Shown: piece by piece, positions 32,457 to 42,477 of the stretch
Numbering within the stretch: the stretch's first letter is position 1
Layout: each line of letters begins with the position of its first letter
Origin: Methanosalsum natronophilum
GTDB lineage: Archaea; Halobacteriota; Methanosarcinia; Methanosarcinales; Methanosarcinaceae
Reading direction: 5' to 3'
DNA: 64,000 nucleotides
Assembly (NCBI RefSeq): GCF_024808815.1
Contig: NZ_JANUCS010000002.1
Location: 1-64,000, forward strand
Translations under genes and position numbers: made by a program
Notes under the pieces: model-generated
Databases searched by the model: none
Told to the model about the DNA's origin: nothing
The model's input: the letters and a program-made list of their open reading frames with translations, nothing else

Positions 32457-33074
32457 TTAATCAACCAAGTTTGTGCTTATTTCAGGATGTGTTTTTAGTA
32501 TACTAGAACAAACACATTTTTTGACTGATTTTATTAGATCACTACCAAACTCAGTATAGCTACCAGTATATTGTGTAATAGTATCCCCATTTTTTGAAGA
32601 TGTTTTATCTTCAGCCACCACCACTGCATCAGTAGTTGTTCCTAGAAAATCAAATCCTAGATCTAACAAACACAAACTTTTAGCTTCTGTAGCTGTAATA
32701 ATAGCACTTGCCATTGCTCCCTTTGATAAGGCTATTTTAGATACTATTATAATGTTTATTGTTCCGATATTTTTTAGCTTAAATGGAGATGGATGAGTAA
32801 TTCCAGCTGTGACAAATACAGTCATATTTTCATTTTGTTCAATACATAAATTTGTCATGTCAACCGCTGTCAAAAGTCCAAAATATTTACCCTTAATGTC
32901 ATTTAATTGTGCTAAATTTACTACATATTCGATTGGATCCTTATATTCAAAGTCAGAAGTTACTGAATGATTAAATATACAAGATACTTTTGACATACCA
33001 CCATTTATACCTGTACTAATTGCTTCAAAATTGCCCTTTATTAAAAGTGTATTATTTTCAATATGGTATTTCAT
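32457..33074 (-). CDS. cbiZ: adenosylcobinamide amidohydrolase CbiZ
   Basis: A 205-residue CbiZ enzyme, which cleaves the aminopropanol side chain of adenosylcobinamide so that salvaged corrinoid can re-enter cobalamin synthesis. Family blocks VFVTAGITHPSP, ITATEAKSLCLLDLG and GTTTDAVVVAEDK are present. A corrinoid salvage enzyme fits a methanogen with corrinoid-dependent methyl transfer. It precedes mgtE on the same strand, but mgtE has its own promoter and leader. Confidence 0.92.
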   Translation of the reverse strand: MKYHIENNTLLIKGNFEAISTGINGGMSKVSCIFNHSVTSDFEYKDPIEYVVNLAQLNDIKGKYFGLLTAVDMTNLCIEQNENMTVFVTAGITHPSPFKLKNIGTINIIIVSKIALSKGAMASAIITATEAKSLCLLDLGFDFLGTTTDAVVVAEDKTSSKNGDTITQYTGSYTEFGSDLIKSVKKCVCSSILKTHPEISTNLVD

Positions 33075-33277
33075 ATGATTAAATCCTAAACTTATTTATA
33101 GATATGATTAGTTCTGTACAAATAACTTATTAGATATAAGTTCTTATTACCACCTAGTTTGCAATAACTATATATTAAAAAAACATCTTTATTGAACTGA
33201 ATTTATCTGCTTTTTTTAACAATTATTGTGTAAAGGAGCACACTCTTTAATTACTAAGTTAAAGTGATGGAAAAACT

Positions 33278-34552
33278 ATGACCTTAATGAAAGATGCAAA
33301 AAATGGTATTATTACAGATGAAATGAAAAAAGTTGCACTATTTGAGGATATTGACGAGGAGACAATATGTTCATGTGTAGCAAAGGGTTTAATTACAATA
33401 CCAAAAAACATCAAAAGAGATTCAAAGCCTTTTGCTATTGGAAAGTATATGAGCACAAAAATAAATGCAAATATAGGAACTTCACGTGATTTTACAGATG
33501 TTGATAATGAAGTTTTAAAAGCAAAAGCTGCTGAAAGTGCAGGTGTTCATACTTTAATGGATCTATCAACTGGTGGTAACCTTGATGCAATTAGAAAAAG
33601 AATAATCAAAAATATTACCATTCCTATTGGAACTGTTCCTATCTACCAAGCAGCTGAGTCAAGAAGTTCAGTAGTTGATATGACAGCAGACGATATGTTC
33701 AATGCCTTAAGAAAACAGGCGGATGATGGAGTTGAGTTTGTAACTATACATGCAGGCATTAACAAAAATTCCATAGAACGGCTTCAAAAAAGTGATAGAA
33801 TCTTAGATATAGTTAGTAGAGGAGGATCTTTCACACTTGCATGGATGTTGCACAATGAAAAAGAGAACCCATTTTATGCAGAATACGATTATTTACTTGA
33901 GATTGCGGCAGAATATGATCTAACTATAAGTCTAGGTGATGGAATGCGTCCCGGATGTGTCGCCGATGCAACAGATCGACCAAAATTTATCGAATTTATT
34001 ATACTTGGTGAATTAGTTAAGCTATCAAGGGAAAACAACATTCAGACTTTTGTAGAAGGGCCTGGACATGTTCCGATCAACGAAATCGAAATCAGTGTCA
34101 AAAGTATGAAACATTTATGTAACGAAGCTCCTCTATATTTACTTGGACCATTGGTGACAGATTTAGCTCCAGGTTACGATCATATTACCGCTGCCATTGG
34201 TGGTAGTGTTGCTGGTATGCATGGTGCCGATTTTCTTTGTATGACAACACCATCCGAACATCTTGCGCTTCCAACAATAGATGACATTAAAGAAGGGGCA
34301 AATGTTACTAAAATTGCAGCCCACGCGGCCAATCTGGTAAAAGAAGGTCAGAAAGAAAAAGAATTAGAACTAAATAAAGAGATGGCATACGCCAGAAAAA
34401 GTTTAGATTGGGACAAACAGTATAAGCTTTCAATTAACCCTGAGCATGCACGTAATATTAGAGAAAGTAGAATTAGCTGTAGTGATGCTTGTTCCATGTG
34501 TGGGGATCTTTGTGCAATGAAGATAATAGATAAGGCCTTAAACAAAGTTTGA
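33278..34552 (+). CDS. thiC: phosphomethylpyrimidine synthase ThiC
   Basis: A 424-residue radical SAM enzyme that rearranges 5-aminoimidazole ribotide to hydroxymethylpyrimidine phosphate for thiamine. Diagnostic parts are [41 protein letters not shown] and the C-terminal cluster motif CSMCGDLC (CX2CX4C). ATG 33278 has a second in-frame ATG three codons later. No TPP riboswitch is seen upstream. It is convergent with the radical SAM gene that ends at 34576. Confidence 0.96.
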   Translation: MTLMKDAKNGIITDEMKKVALFEDIDEETICSCVAKGLITIPKNIKRDSKPFAIGKYMSTKINANIGTSRDFTDVDNEVLKAKAAESAGVHTLMDLSTGGNLDAIRKRIIKNITIPIGTVPIYQAAESRSSVVDMTADDMFNALRKQADDGVEFVTIHAGINKNSIERLQKSDRILDIVSRGGSFTLAWMLHNEKENPFYAEYDYLLEIAAEYDLTISLGDGMRPGCVADATDRPKFIEFIILGELVKLSRENNIQTFVEGPGHVPINEIEISVKSMKHLCNEAPLYLLGPLVTDLAPGYDHITAAIGGSVAGMHGADFLCMTTPSEHLALPTIDDIKEGANVTKIAAHAANLVKEGQKEKELELNKEMAYARKSLDWDKQYKLSINPEHARNIRESRISCSDACSMCGDLCAMKIIDKALNKV

Positions 34553-34575
34553 GTATGAGGTTACAAATACATCAA

Positions 34576-35640
34576 CTACACAATGTCCAAAGTTTCTTTT
34601 TCTTTTACAAACAAAGAAGCTTTTTGCATTTCTTCCTTTGTTAAGCATCGGTAAATCTTTGGATCTTCATATGCTTTATAGTGTGGATAATACTGAAACA
34701 TCAAGTTAAATCTTATTTTAGGAATATTTTCAGCTATCCAAACCACTAAAGGATAAGTACAGCATTCAATGTGATTAGGTAATAAAAGATGTCTAATAAG
34801 AATTTCTGATGTAGAATAGGCTTTATGGAAGTTTCTTGTGACAGTGTTCATATACTCGTTTGCATTTGAAAGCTTTTTAGCGCATTCGTCATTTCCATAT
34901 TTGAAGTCACCGAGATATAAATCAACTACACCCTCAAGCAGTTTAGAAGTCTCTATTGAATGATACATGTTAGAATTCCAAATTATAGGCATATTAGTAT
35001 CTATATTGTTCACTATATCTAAAATCGTGTGCAAGTGGGGTATTGGTGTTACAAAATTTATGTTAAGAGATTCTTTTTTTCTTCTATCTTCAACAATTTT
35101 AGCAAGGTTGTAAGAATCAATTTCAATACCACTTTGTGGAGATGTAGATATACTGCAATTTTGACAATAAATACATGAGAATGTGCAGCCTGTAAAGAAA
35201 ACAGTATGTGAAGGAACAAGTTCTGGCTCTTCCCCCATATGAATAAACTCTGTCGCATATTTTGATATTTCTCCAACACCACAATATCCGACTTCATTGG
35301 ATGTTCTGTCTACCCCGCATTTTCTTTCACAAAAACAACAGTTTTGAAGCAGTTTTTGACTAATTAAAAGTTTTAATTTCAAGAGTGAGTTTGATACTCC
35401 ATTTTTTGTAATATAACCCATTCTAGCTGCACTGTCTTTTATGATCTTTTTATATTCTTCAATTCCCTTATCATGGATTTCCCATAGACTATTTATTGAC
35501 ATTTTATGGTCAAATTTTAAAGGAATACTTTGAGCTACTTTAAATGCAGCTGTCTGCTTATTATAGGCTATTTCCCTATAAGTTGATAGAAACTTAGGTG
35601 AAGACATAGATTCAATGGCCTTATTAAGCTTAATACACAT
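34576..35640 (-). CDS. radical SAM protein, pyruvate-formate-lyase-activase-like
   Basis: A 354-residue radical SAM protein with an N-terminal cysteine-rich segment (CCFCERKCGVDR) and the canonical CTFSCIYC motif (CX3CX2C). It resembles PflA-related enzymes of unknown substrate. It follows tldE by 33 bases on the same strand and so closes the lonB-tldD-tldE gene run. It ends in TAG, one of two such stops in the window; an in-frame TAA follows five codons later, so read-through would add only five residues. Confidence 0.83.
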   Translation of the reverse strand: MCIKLNKAIESMSSPKFLSTYREIAYNKQTAAFKVAQSIPLKFDHKMSINSLWEIHDKGIEEYKKIIKDSAARMGYITKNGVSNSLLKLKLLISQKLLQNCCFCERKCGVDRTSNEVGYCGVGEISKYATEFIHMGEEPELVPSHTVFFTGCTFSCIYCQNCSISTSPQSGIEIDSYNLAKIVEDRRKKESLNINFVTPIPHLHTILDIVNNIDTNMPIIWNSNMYHSIETSKLLEGVVDLYLGDFKYGNDECAKKLSNANEYMNTVTRNFHKAYSTSEILIRHLLLPNHIECCTYPLVVWIAENIPKIRFNLMFQYYPHYKAYEDPKIYRCLTKEEMQKASLFVKEKETLDIV

Positions 35641-35673
35641 TAAATATTAATCTTTCTTAAGATAAGTTCAGCA

Positions 35674-36996
35674 TTAAGAACCAATTACTTTCATATCAGT
35701 CAATTTTATGGATGGCGTTACCGTTCCACCAACCAGCCTAACATCAAATCCAGCACCTGAGATTTTATGTAGTAATTCGAATATATTGCCCGATATCATT
35801 ACAGATTTAATAGGTTTACTTATTTCACCGTTTTTGATAGTAAATGCATTTCTAGCTTCCACTGAAAAATCTCCAGAAATAGAGTTTGCAGTATGAGCAC
35901 CTATCAGTGATGTAATATATATACCATCAGCCGTTTCTTCGACAACATTAGATTGTGGATATTTTAAAATAAAATTTCTTGGGGCTATGTTTGGAATCAT
36001 ATTATATGAGCTTCTTGTTGAATTACTAGTAGACTCAGTACTGTCCTTGCCAGCAGTATAACTATCATAGAGATATGAATTGAAAATACCGTTTTCTATT
36101 ATTTTTGTTTCTTTTGATGCTGACCCTTCATCATCACAAATAGATGTATTGATCCCATTATCTAACAGACCACTATCAATAATGCTTAGTTCTTCTGAGC
36201 CTATTTTTTCTCCAATTTTTCCTTTTAGACTAGACCTTCCTTTTTGTACATTATCAGAATTAAGAGACGGAACAAATGAGCTTTCTAGTAAATCAGTAAT
36301 TGCAAAAGGATGCAATATAATATCCGTTTTCTGAGATGTTATGGACTCTCCATTTTGTGATTTTAGAGCCAATTGAGCTGCATTTTTACCAATATTATGT
36401 ATATCAATATCAAGGTTTCGAGATATTTGAAAATCATATGCAGTAGAGATATGGCTTGGGTTACTTGCTCTAGCTATAGTATCCACAAAACCAGAGACTA
36501 AAGTCTCTTCTTCGAACACATTGACTCCATTTGTATTCATAATCAATTTTTTCCCATATGAACGTGAAAAGCTACCTGATGTCACATCAACACCATCTAA
36601 CTCATCTACTGATTTTATCATTTGATTTGTTAGCTCGAGTGATGTTTCCAATTCCATAAATTTAATGTTTTCATCCATTATTCCACGAACTTTTGGATAT
36701 TTTGAGTTAGAAGGAAGTGCTTGCCAATCAGGATCGTTTTCTCTGACACGGGCTGAAGATACTGCTCTTCTAACAGCTTCTTCAACTTTACTTGAAATAT
36801 TGGTACTAGCAAAGCCTACAGAACCATTTATTATTGCCCTTATACCAATACCTTCTACTTTTTGCTCTTTCGCACTTTCTATCTTGTTATTCCTAACATC
36901 AGAGCTCGTAGAGTAATTCGTTTGAACATATACTTCAGCCTCTTCGGCTCCTTCAGAGGTGGCAAGTTTTAGTGCCGCTTCTCCAAGTTCGTACAT
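35674..36996 (-). CDS. tldE: TldE/PmbA metalloprotease-complex subunit
   Basis: A 440-residue member of the TldE/PmbA family, the non-metal subunit that with TldD forms a heterodimeric metalloprotease taking unfolded or short peptides through a narrow channel. It lacks an HEXXXH motif, as expected, and has FSVEARNAFTIKNGEI near the C-terminus. The ATG is two bases after the tldD stop, indicating tight coupling. Confidence 0.92.
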   Translation of the reverse strand: MYELGEAALKLATSEGAEEAEVYVQTNYSTSSDVRNNKIESAKEQKVEGIGIRAIINGSVGFASTNISSKVEEAVRRAVSSARVRENDPDWQALPSNSKYPKVRGIMDENIKFMELETSLELTNQMIKSVDELDGVDVTSGSFSRSYGKKLIMNTNGVNVFEEETLVSGFVDTIARASNPSHISTAYDFQISRNLDIDIHNIGKNAAQLALKSQNGESITSQKTDIILHPFAITDLLESSFVPSLNSDNVQKGRSSLKGKIGEKIGSEELSIIDSGLLDNGINTSICDDEGSASKETKIIENGIFNSYLYDSYTAGKDSTESTSNSTRSSYNMIPNIAPRNFILKYPQSNVVEETADGIYITSLIGAHTANSISGDFSVEARNAFTIKNGEISKPIKSVMISGNIFELLHKISGAGFDVRLVGGTVTPSIKLTDMKVIGS

Positions 36997-36998
36997 TA

Positions 36999-38330
36999 TT
37001 AATCACCACCCACGAGTGCCTGAGATACAAATATATGAGGAGAACCATCTGCTACTGGGATTAGCTGTCCATTTTTACCACATCTTCCAGAGTGCATTTT
37101 AAGATCATTTCCTACCAATTCAACATTATTTAATATATCTAAAGTATTACCAGATAGTGAAACGTTCTTTAATAGGTCAGTTATTTCTCCATTTTCTATT
37201 AAATAACCTTTCTCTGCGTTGAACTGAAAAATACCCTCTCCTGTATTAACCTGACCACCACGTGATCCGCTAAGATATATCCCATCATTGATCATCTCAA
37301 CCATTTCATCAAAATTTGAATCGCCATTTTCTATGTAAGTATTACTCATTCTTACTATAGGTGTTGAATAGCCTTGTGACCTGCAGTTTCCAGGCCTTCC
37401 TCCTAACTCATGAGCTGTTTCTCTAGAGTGCAAGAAGGAGTTTAGTACTCCATCTTTAATGATATTATTTTTTTTAGCTTGTGCACCTTCAGAGTCAAAG
37501 GGGTAGTATCCATACTCGTGTAATGTTGGGTCATCTATGACGTTTACTATAGAAGATGCTACACTTTCACCAATTTTCCCTTTTAATACAGAACTACCTT
37601 CTTGTACTAAATCAGCTTCAGAAGCATGTCCAACCGCTTCATGAACAAAAACACCAGCCAGTTCAGGATCAAGTATAACGGGTAATGTCCCTCCAGGTGG
37701 TTGTTTTGCACTTAAAAGATCTACTGCAGTATTTCCAGCATTTTGTGCTAAATCATAGGCATCATGTAAATCAAAAATTTCATAGCCATGTATACCAAAC
37801 CTGCTTTCTCTTCCTACCTGATATTGATCATTCTCTGAAGCAATTGCACTTATTGCAAATCCGGTCCTAACAGATTCATACTCGCAATCAATTCCTTCAG
37901 AATTGGTATATTCTAGTTTAACCTGAGATTCTGCATACATCAGGCTAGTACTTTTCACACCATTAACTCTTGCATTTTTTTCGATGTCTTTAAGTAATGA
38001 GACTTTCTCTGCAATCGATATATCATTAGGATTGATTTTTATAGTTGGTAAATTCCCTATTTTAGGGTCTTCAATTGAAGCAAGTTCAATCTTATCTTTT
38101 GGGCTATAAGAATTCATTTTATAGGCTAGCTCTTTAGCAGAGTCCAGAGCATTATTTAATTCTATCTCTCCTTCAATAGATGTAAAGCCCCAAGACCCAT
38201 GGCAAAGAGCTCTGACACTTGCACCCTGACTAAAGTTGACTGATATGTCATCTACATCACCATTATCTAACGTAATGGCGGTTACTGTACCTTCAATAAT
38301 TCTAGCATCAAAAAAGTCAATTTGTGACAT
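36999..38330 (-). CDS. tldD: TldD metalloprotease subunit
   Basis: A 443-residue TldD with the zinc motif HEAVGH (HEXXXH) at residues 230-235 and the downstream MHSGRCGKNGQ segment with a ligand cysteine. TldD/TldE degrade unfolded peptides and in bacteria also mature ribosomally made peptides. The start overlaps the end of lonB by 14 bases, so the peptidase is co-translated with Lon; this suggests it trims Lon products, but that is inference. Confidence 0.94.
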   Translation of the reverse strand: MSQIDFFDARIIEGTVTAITLDNGDVDDISVNFSQGASVRALCHGSWGFTSIEGEIELNNALDSAKELAYKMNSYSPKDKIELASIEDPKIGNLPTIKINPNDISIAEKVSLLKDIEKNARVNGVKSTSLMYAESQVKLEYTNSEGIDCEYESVRTGFAISAIASENDQYQVGRESRFGIHGYEIFDLHDAYDLAQNAGNTAVDLLSAKQPPGGTLPVILDPELAGVFVHEAVGHASEADLVQEGSSVLKGKIGESVASSIVNVIDDPTLHEYGYYPFDSEGAQAKKNNIIKDGVLNSFLHSRETAHELGGRPGNCRSQGYSTPIVRMSNTYIENGDSNFDEMVEMINDGIYLSGSRGGQVNTGEGIFQFNAEKGYLIENGEITDLLKNVSLSGNTLDILNNVELVGNDLKMHSGRCGKNGQLIPVADGSPHIFVSQALVGGD

Positions 38331-40281
38331 TGTTACTACCTTTGTTTGAATTATTCACTTTATTAAGTGATGCCGGAACTACTTCTGGTATATCGAGATT
38401 CAGCTGTAGATGAGTTACTTTTTTTAATTTATTGATTATAGTTGTTTTTTCTTTACCGACCAAACTGTGCTCAATAACTTCAGTTATTGTTGAGACTGGT
38501 ATGATTTCTACTAGCTCTTTGTAATGATCTTCTATTAAAACATCAGCTTCGTTGGCCTTTGGAATGATAACTTTTTTAATTCCAGACTGAGCAGCTGCCT
38601 CAATCTTATAAGTAACTCCACCCACAGGCAATACGTCACCTCGAACAGAAAGTGAACCCGTCATAGCAACTTGTTGATCTACTGGAATTTCTTCAATTGC
38701 TGAGATAACTGCTGTTGCAATTGAAATTGAAGCACTATCGCCTTCAACACCTTCGTAAGTTCCTACAAACTGAACATGTATATCTCTATTTGTAATATCT
38801 TTCCCAGTAACATTTTTAATTACTGCAGATACATTTTGAACTGCTTCTTTTGCAATATCCTTGAGCATACCTGTGGCAATAACGTTTCCTTGAGCTGTAG
38901 ATAGAGGTGGTGTTGTTTCAGCGATAATTGGAAGAACAATACCTGAATCTCCGCCCATAACTGCTAGTCCATTAACTCTTCCTATAGCAACTCCCTCTTT
39001 TGAGAAGAGTTGATAATCTTTTCTTCTTTCAAGATAAGTATCTGCAATCTGTTGTTCAATTGACCTTGCGGTTCTTTTTGCATCAACTACATGTTTTGCA
39101 GTTGTTACTTTTTCACCATTGGACCGAGCGATATCACCTGCAACTCTTACAAGACCACCAAGGTCACGAAGTTTTAGGGTTAAATGTCCTTTTCGTCCCG
39201 CTCTTCTTCTAGCTTCTCTTATAATTTCTTCTACTGCTTCTGAATTAAACGGAGGTATATTTCCATCACTAGCCACTTCTTGAGCTACAAATCTATAGAG
39301 TTTTTTAAGATTTTCTTCATTTTCTTCCATTGAGTCACGCATATAAACTTCGTATCCATATCCTTTTATACGTGATCTTAATGCAGGATGCATTTTTTCA
39401 ATCGCATCAAGATTCCCTGCTGCAACCATTATAAAGTCACATGGAACAGCTTCAGTTTTAACAAGTGCTCCTGAACTTCTTTCAGATTGCCCTGTTATAG
39501 CATACTCTTTTTCCTGAAGTGCTGTTAATAGGCTCTGTTGAGATTCTAGTCTAAGTGTGTTAATCTCATCAATGAATAATACACCTTTATGAGCTCTATG
39601 GATATCACCACTTTCAACCCTGTCGTGAGAAGGTGTTTCCAAGCCACCTGACTGGAATGGGTCGTGCCTGACATCTCCAAGAAGAGCACCTGCATGTGCA
39701 CCTGTTGCATCAACATATGGAGCATGTTCTTTCTTATAACTTGAAACAAGTAGCTTTGGTACCATCATATCCTCTTTAGGTAAAAAGTGTCGGGATAAGA
39801 GTAGAATTAAAATAACAGCAATAATTCCCCAAAGCAATTGCCCCACATAAAACGAATATATAAGAATACCAAACATAATCAACATAATAATCATGTTTCT
39901 GGATTGAGCTTTCTTTCTAGCTTCCATTTTATGTGCAGAAACGATTTCTTTGCCTTTGCCTGCTGGAACTTTCCTGATCTTAGGATTGTTTTGGTCTTCA
40001 AAGTTTGGATATGCTAGAACATCTTCAAGTTCTTCTTTTGGTAAGAGTTCAGCCATTGCTTTGGCTAGAAGTGATTTACCAGTACCGGGAGTACCTATCA
40101 TCATTACATGTCTTCTCTGTCGAGCAGCATTTTTTACCACTTCAACTGCATGCTCTTGCCCAATCACTTGGTCGATAAGTTTATCAGGTACTTCGATTGA
40201 GTCTGTTGTTTCAATATTAGAATCTACTATGTTGGTCTCTTCTTTAGTAGTATCTTCTTCATTAGTGGTTTCATTTTCCAT
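38317..40281 (-). CDS. lonB: archaeal membrane Lon protease LonB
   Basis: A 654-residue archaeal LonB. Walker A GTPGTGKSLLAKA is near residue 60; two membrane helices (about residues 128-165, IIMLIMFGILIYSF and LLWGIIAVILILLL) are inserted in the AAA+ domain, anchoring the protease at the inner face of the membrane. The protease domain has the Ser516-Lys559 dyad (EGDSAS and TYKIEA). It removes damaged and regulatory proteins. It opens an operon with tldD, tldE and a radical SAM gene. Confidence 0.96.
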   Translation of the reverse strand: MENETTNEEDTTKEETNIVDSNIETTDSIEVPDKLIDQVIGQEHAVEVVKNAARQRRHVMMIGTPGTGKSLLAKAMAELLPKEELEDVLAYPNFEDQNNPKIRKVPAGKGKEIVSAHKMEARKKAQSRNMIIMLIMFGILIYSFYVGQLLWGIIAVILILLLSRHFLPKEDMMVPKLLVSSYKKEHAPYVDATGAHAGALLGDVRHDPFQSGGLETPSHDRVESGDIHRAHKGVLFIDEINTLRLESQQSLLTALQEKEYAITGQSERSSGALVKTEAVPCDFIMVAAGNLDAIEKMHPALRSRIKGYGYEVYMRDSMEENEENLKKLYRFVAQEVASDGNIPPFNSEAVEEIIREARRRAGRKGHLTLKLRDLGGLVRVAGDIARSNGEKVTTAKHVVDAKRTARSIEQQIADTYLERRKDYQLFSKEGVAIGRVNGLAVMGGDSGIVLPIIAETTPPLSTAQGNVIATGMLKDIAKEAVQNVSAVIKNVTGKDITNRDIHVQFVGTYEGVEGDSASISIATAVISAIEEIPVDQQVAMTGSLSVRGDVLPVGGVTYKIEAAAQSGIKKVIIPKANEADVLIEDHYKELVEIIPVSTITEVIEHSLVGKEKTTIINKLKKVTHLQLNLDIPEVVPASLNKVNNSNKGSNNVTN

Positions 40282-40785
40282 GTTTGATTCTCAATAGTTA
40301 TGGATACAATAAAAGTCTTAGTGTATCAGTAATTTAAGCAAAATGGTGTCCATCATTTGATTATGTTGAAAGTATAGATTATTCCACTTTCTATAGGTAT
40401 ATGGATAAGATTTAACACAATATTTGCATTTGAATTGCCTTTACTCCAATTCAGCTTGCTTTATACCTTTTTTGTTTAGGATCGAGCAAATCATTCGGGT
40501 AGATTATTAGTAAATACTTCAGCCCATTGGTAATCAAGGGATGAAATATCATAAACAAGTTGATTATGATGACTATTTTCTGTATTGAAAGTTACACAAA
40601 CTTTATATAACTAACGCCATTTATAACTTTTGATATCTTATATAATATATTTAGGTTGATAATTTAATATTTACTACTAATACGGTCGAATATAATAAAT
40701 AGATATAGAATTATAGTTGTTTTGAATAATTGATTACGTAGAATTGGGATCATTTATTAAAAATTAGAGTAGTGTCGTGAAATAA
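40282..40785. other. 504-base gene-free divergent region
   Basis: A/T-rich DNA between lonB (minus) and a secreted-protein gene (plus). I tested the short ATG frames and none exceeds about 14 codons. TATA-like elements occur near 40590-40600 and 40635-40650. No RNA structure was recognised. Confidence 0.4.
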
Positions 40786-41238
40786 ATGAGAAGAAAAGTC
40801 TTAATCTCCTTATTATTAGTATCTGTTATTCTTTCGATGCCTATAGCCTATGCGATATCTGACCATAATTCAGCCGAATACATGCATGTATACCATATGA
40901 CAATAAAGTTTCAAGAAGAAAATGCTGAAGTTTCGCTTTATTACAATTTAGATCTTTTCTCTAGTATTTACACATTATTCTTAGGTAGTAGAAATTTAGA
41001 GCAGACCTTTGAAAATTTCTTGTACGAATTTGATTCAATAGAAATTAAAGAGATTGGTAGAAACTATGCAATAATTAACGTGTATGATATTTCAAGGGAA
41101 GCTGACCAATATTATTTACATGATTCAAAAAAATTGGCTGCTCCAGTAGATGTTCTAACTATCATATATCCTAATGGAGCTCAAAGAGCGCATAATGATG
41201 TGGATGCTACACCAAACATTTTTTACTCTAAAGCTTAA
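40786..41238 (+). CDS. small secreted protein of unknown function
   Basis: A 150-residue protein with a clear Sec signal peptide (MRRKVLISLLLVSVILSMPIAYA, cleavage about residue 23 after AYA), so it is exported. There is no second membrane helix, no cysteine and no recognised motif; the mature part is beta-rich and near neutral. It is upstream of the DUF1638 gene in the same direction, separated by 172 bases that include a T-run. I do not recognise a family. Confidence 0.72.
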   Translation: MRRKVLISLLLVSVILSMPIAYAISDHNSAEYMHVYHMTIKFQEENAEVSLYYNLDLFSSIYTLFLGSRNLEQTFENFLYEFDSIEIKEIGRNYAIINVYDISREADQYYLHDSKKLAAPVDVLTIIYPNGAQRAHNDVDATPNIFYSKA

Positions 41239-41410
41239 AGCCACTATATTTAGAAGGAAATTTACTCAACAAACTTCTGTTTATATAGTTTCACGGCATG
41301 ATTATAGTGCAGCCACATGAACAAGAACTGAATTTTTTTAATAAAAACATCTTTATCTTTTCAGCAAAAATACTTTAAGAATTAAGTCGAATGTTTAACA
41401 GGGATTTTCC

Positions 41411-42220
41411 ATGAAAAATAAAAGTTCAACAAATATCGGTATTGTTCTGTGTAAGATATTCGAAGATGAATTAATACATATTATCCAAAAAGGACCCTTA
41501 CCAAAAAATATTCTTATTATCGATAATGGAGAAGCTGATAACTTTACTGAAAAGCTCGATTCGCAAGGATTACCATACAGTAAGTTTAAGCAAAAAGAGA
41601 TTGAACCATATCTTAATCAGGAAGAAACAAATGGAATTGTACTTATTATACACATACTAGAACTTGCATTACACGCACATCCAAACAAATTGAAAGAATC
41701 TGTTTATGAATCCATTAATGAAATGTCATCTTATTGTAATGGGATATTCTTATTATATGGACTATGTGGAAATGTGCTTGCTGATGTAGAAAGTGAATAT
41801 AATTCATCTGAGACGGCTGTGAAAATTTTAAGAGATGATGAGGGCATAATAGTTGATGACTGTATAGCTGCGGTTCTAGGTGGAAGAAAGGAATACCTCA
41901 AGACATTAAAGAGTTGTAGGGGATCTGGAACTTTTTTCTTAACACCAATGTGGGCAGCTAATTGGAGAGATATGGCTAAATCTGCTGGAATGTGTGCGGA
42001 TCCTTACGATGATGAAATGTCCAAGTTTGTTTTTGAACAAGTTGGTTATAATACCGTTGGAAAAATTGATACTGGACTAAACTACGAAAGAGATTTTCAT
42101 CAAAAAGTAGAAGAATTTGCTAAAATATTTAATTTCAAGATAGTAGATATGAATGGAAGCCCAAAACTAATTGAAAAGTGTTACCAGGAATTTCTTAATA
42201 ATGTGGTTGAAAGTGATTAA
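41411..42220 (+). CDS. DUF1638 family protein
   Basis: A 269-residue cytosolic protein of DUF1638, a family I associate with methanogens and with corrinoid methyltransferase neighbourhoods. It has LLYGLCGNVLADVE and CRGSGTFFLTPMWAANWRDM, the latter a likely active-site or ligand segment with a nearby CADPYDD. No biochemical role is established to my knowledge. It is convergent with the small membrane protein; the two stop codons share the bases TTAA (42217-42220). Confidence 0.82.
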   Translation: MKNKSSTNIGIVLCKIFEDELIHIIQKGPLPKNILIIDNGEADNFTEKLDSQGLPYSKFKQKEIEPYLNQEETNGIVLIIHILELALHAHPNKLKESVYESINEMSSYCNGIFLLYGLCGNVLADVESEYNSSETAVKILRDDEGIIVDDCIAAVLGGRKEYLKTLKSCRGSGTFFLTPMWAANWRDMAKSAGMCADPYDDEMSKFVFEQVGYNTVGKIDTGLNYERDFHQKVEEFAKIFNFKIVDMNGSPKLIEKCYQEFLNNVVESD

Positions 42221-42426
42221 AGTTCTTTCAAATAAAAGTGTTTCATTAACTTAGCTATGATGAATGCAACAGCGCCTATCAATAATGCCATTAATATTAC
42301 CAAAATAGGATTTCCCTGATCAGCAAACCTCATCATTAAATAAAAAAGGATAGTTATGATACCAGCTGAGATTATCATATAGAGGTAAATTTTATTATCT
42401 AAATTAATTTTAGTATCTTTATCCAT
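42217..42426 (-). CDS. small two-helix membrane protein
   Basis: A 69-residue protein with a charged N-terminus and two membrane helices (about residues 14-33 and 41-60), both ends probably cytoplasmic. The frame opens at 42471, but ATG 42426 (MDKDTKIN) has GAGGTGA 7 bases upstream and is clearly the start. Function is unknown. It is downstream of the carboxymuconolactone decarboxylase-like gene on the same strand. Confidence 0.75.
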   Translation of the reverse strand: MDKDTKINLDNKIYLYMIISAGIITILFYLMMRFADQGNPILVILMALLIGAVAFIIAKLMKHFYLKEL

Positions 42427-42477
42427 TGAATCACCTCTATATAAAAAATAGTTAAAGCTAATTGTTGACAATGATTT

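Noticed and set aside
33075-33277. TPP riboswitch in front of thiC
   Set aside because: No CTGAGA-type core or matching P4/P5 segment is present; only a tiny GTGT/ACAC hairpin near 33228-33243 was seen.
34561-34578. Pyrrolysine-type read-through at the TAG of the radical SAM gene
   Set aside because: A TAA follows after only four sense codons and the protein is already complete, so TAG most likely acts as a stop here.
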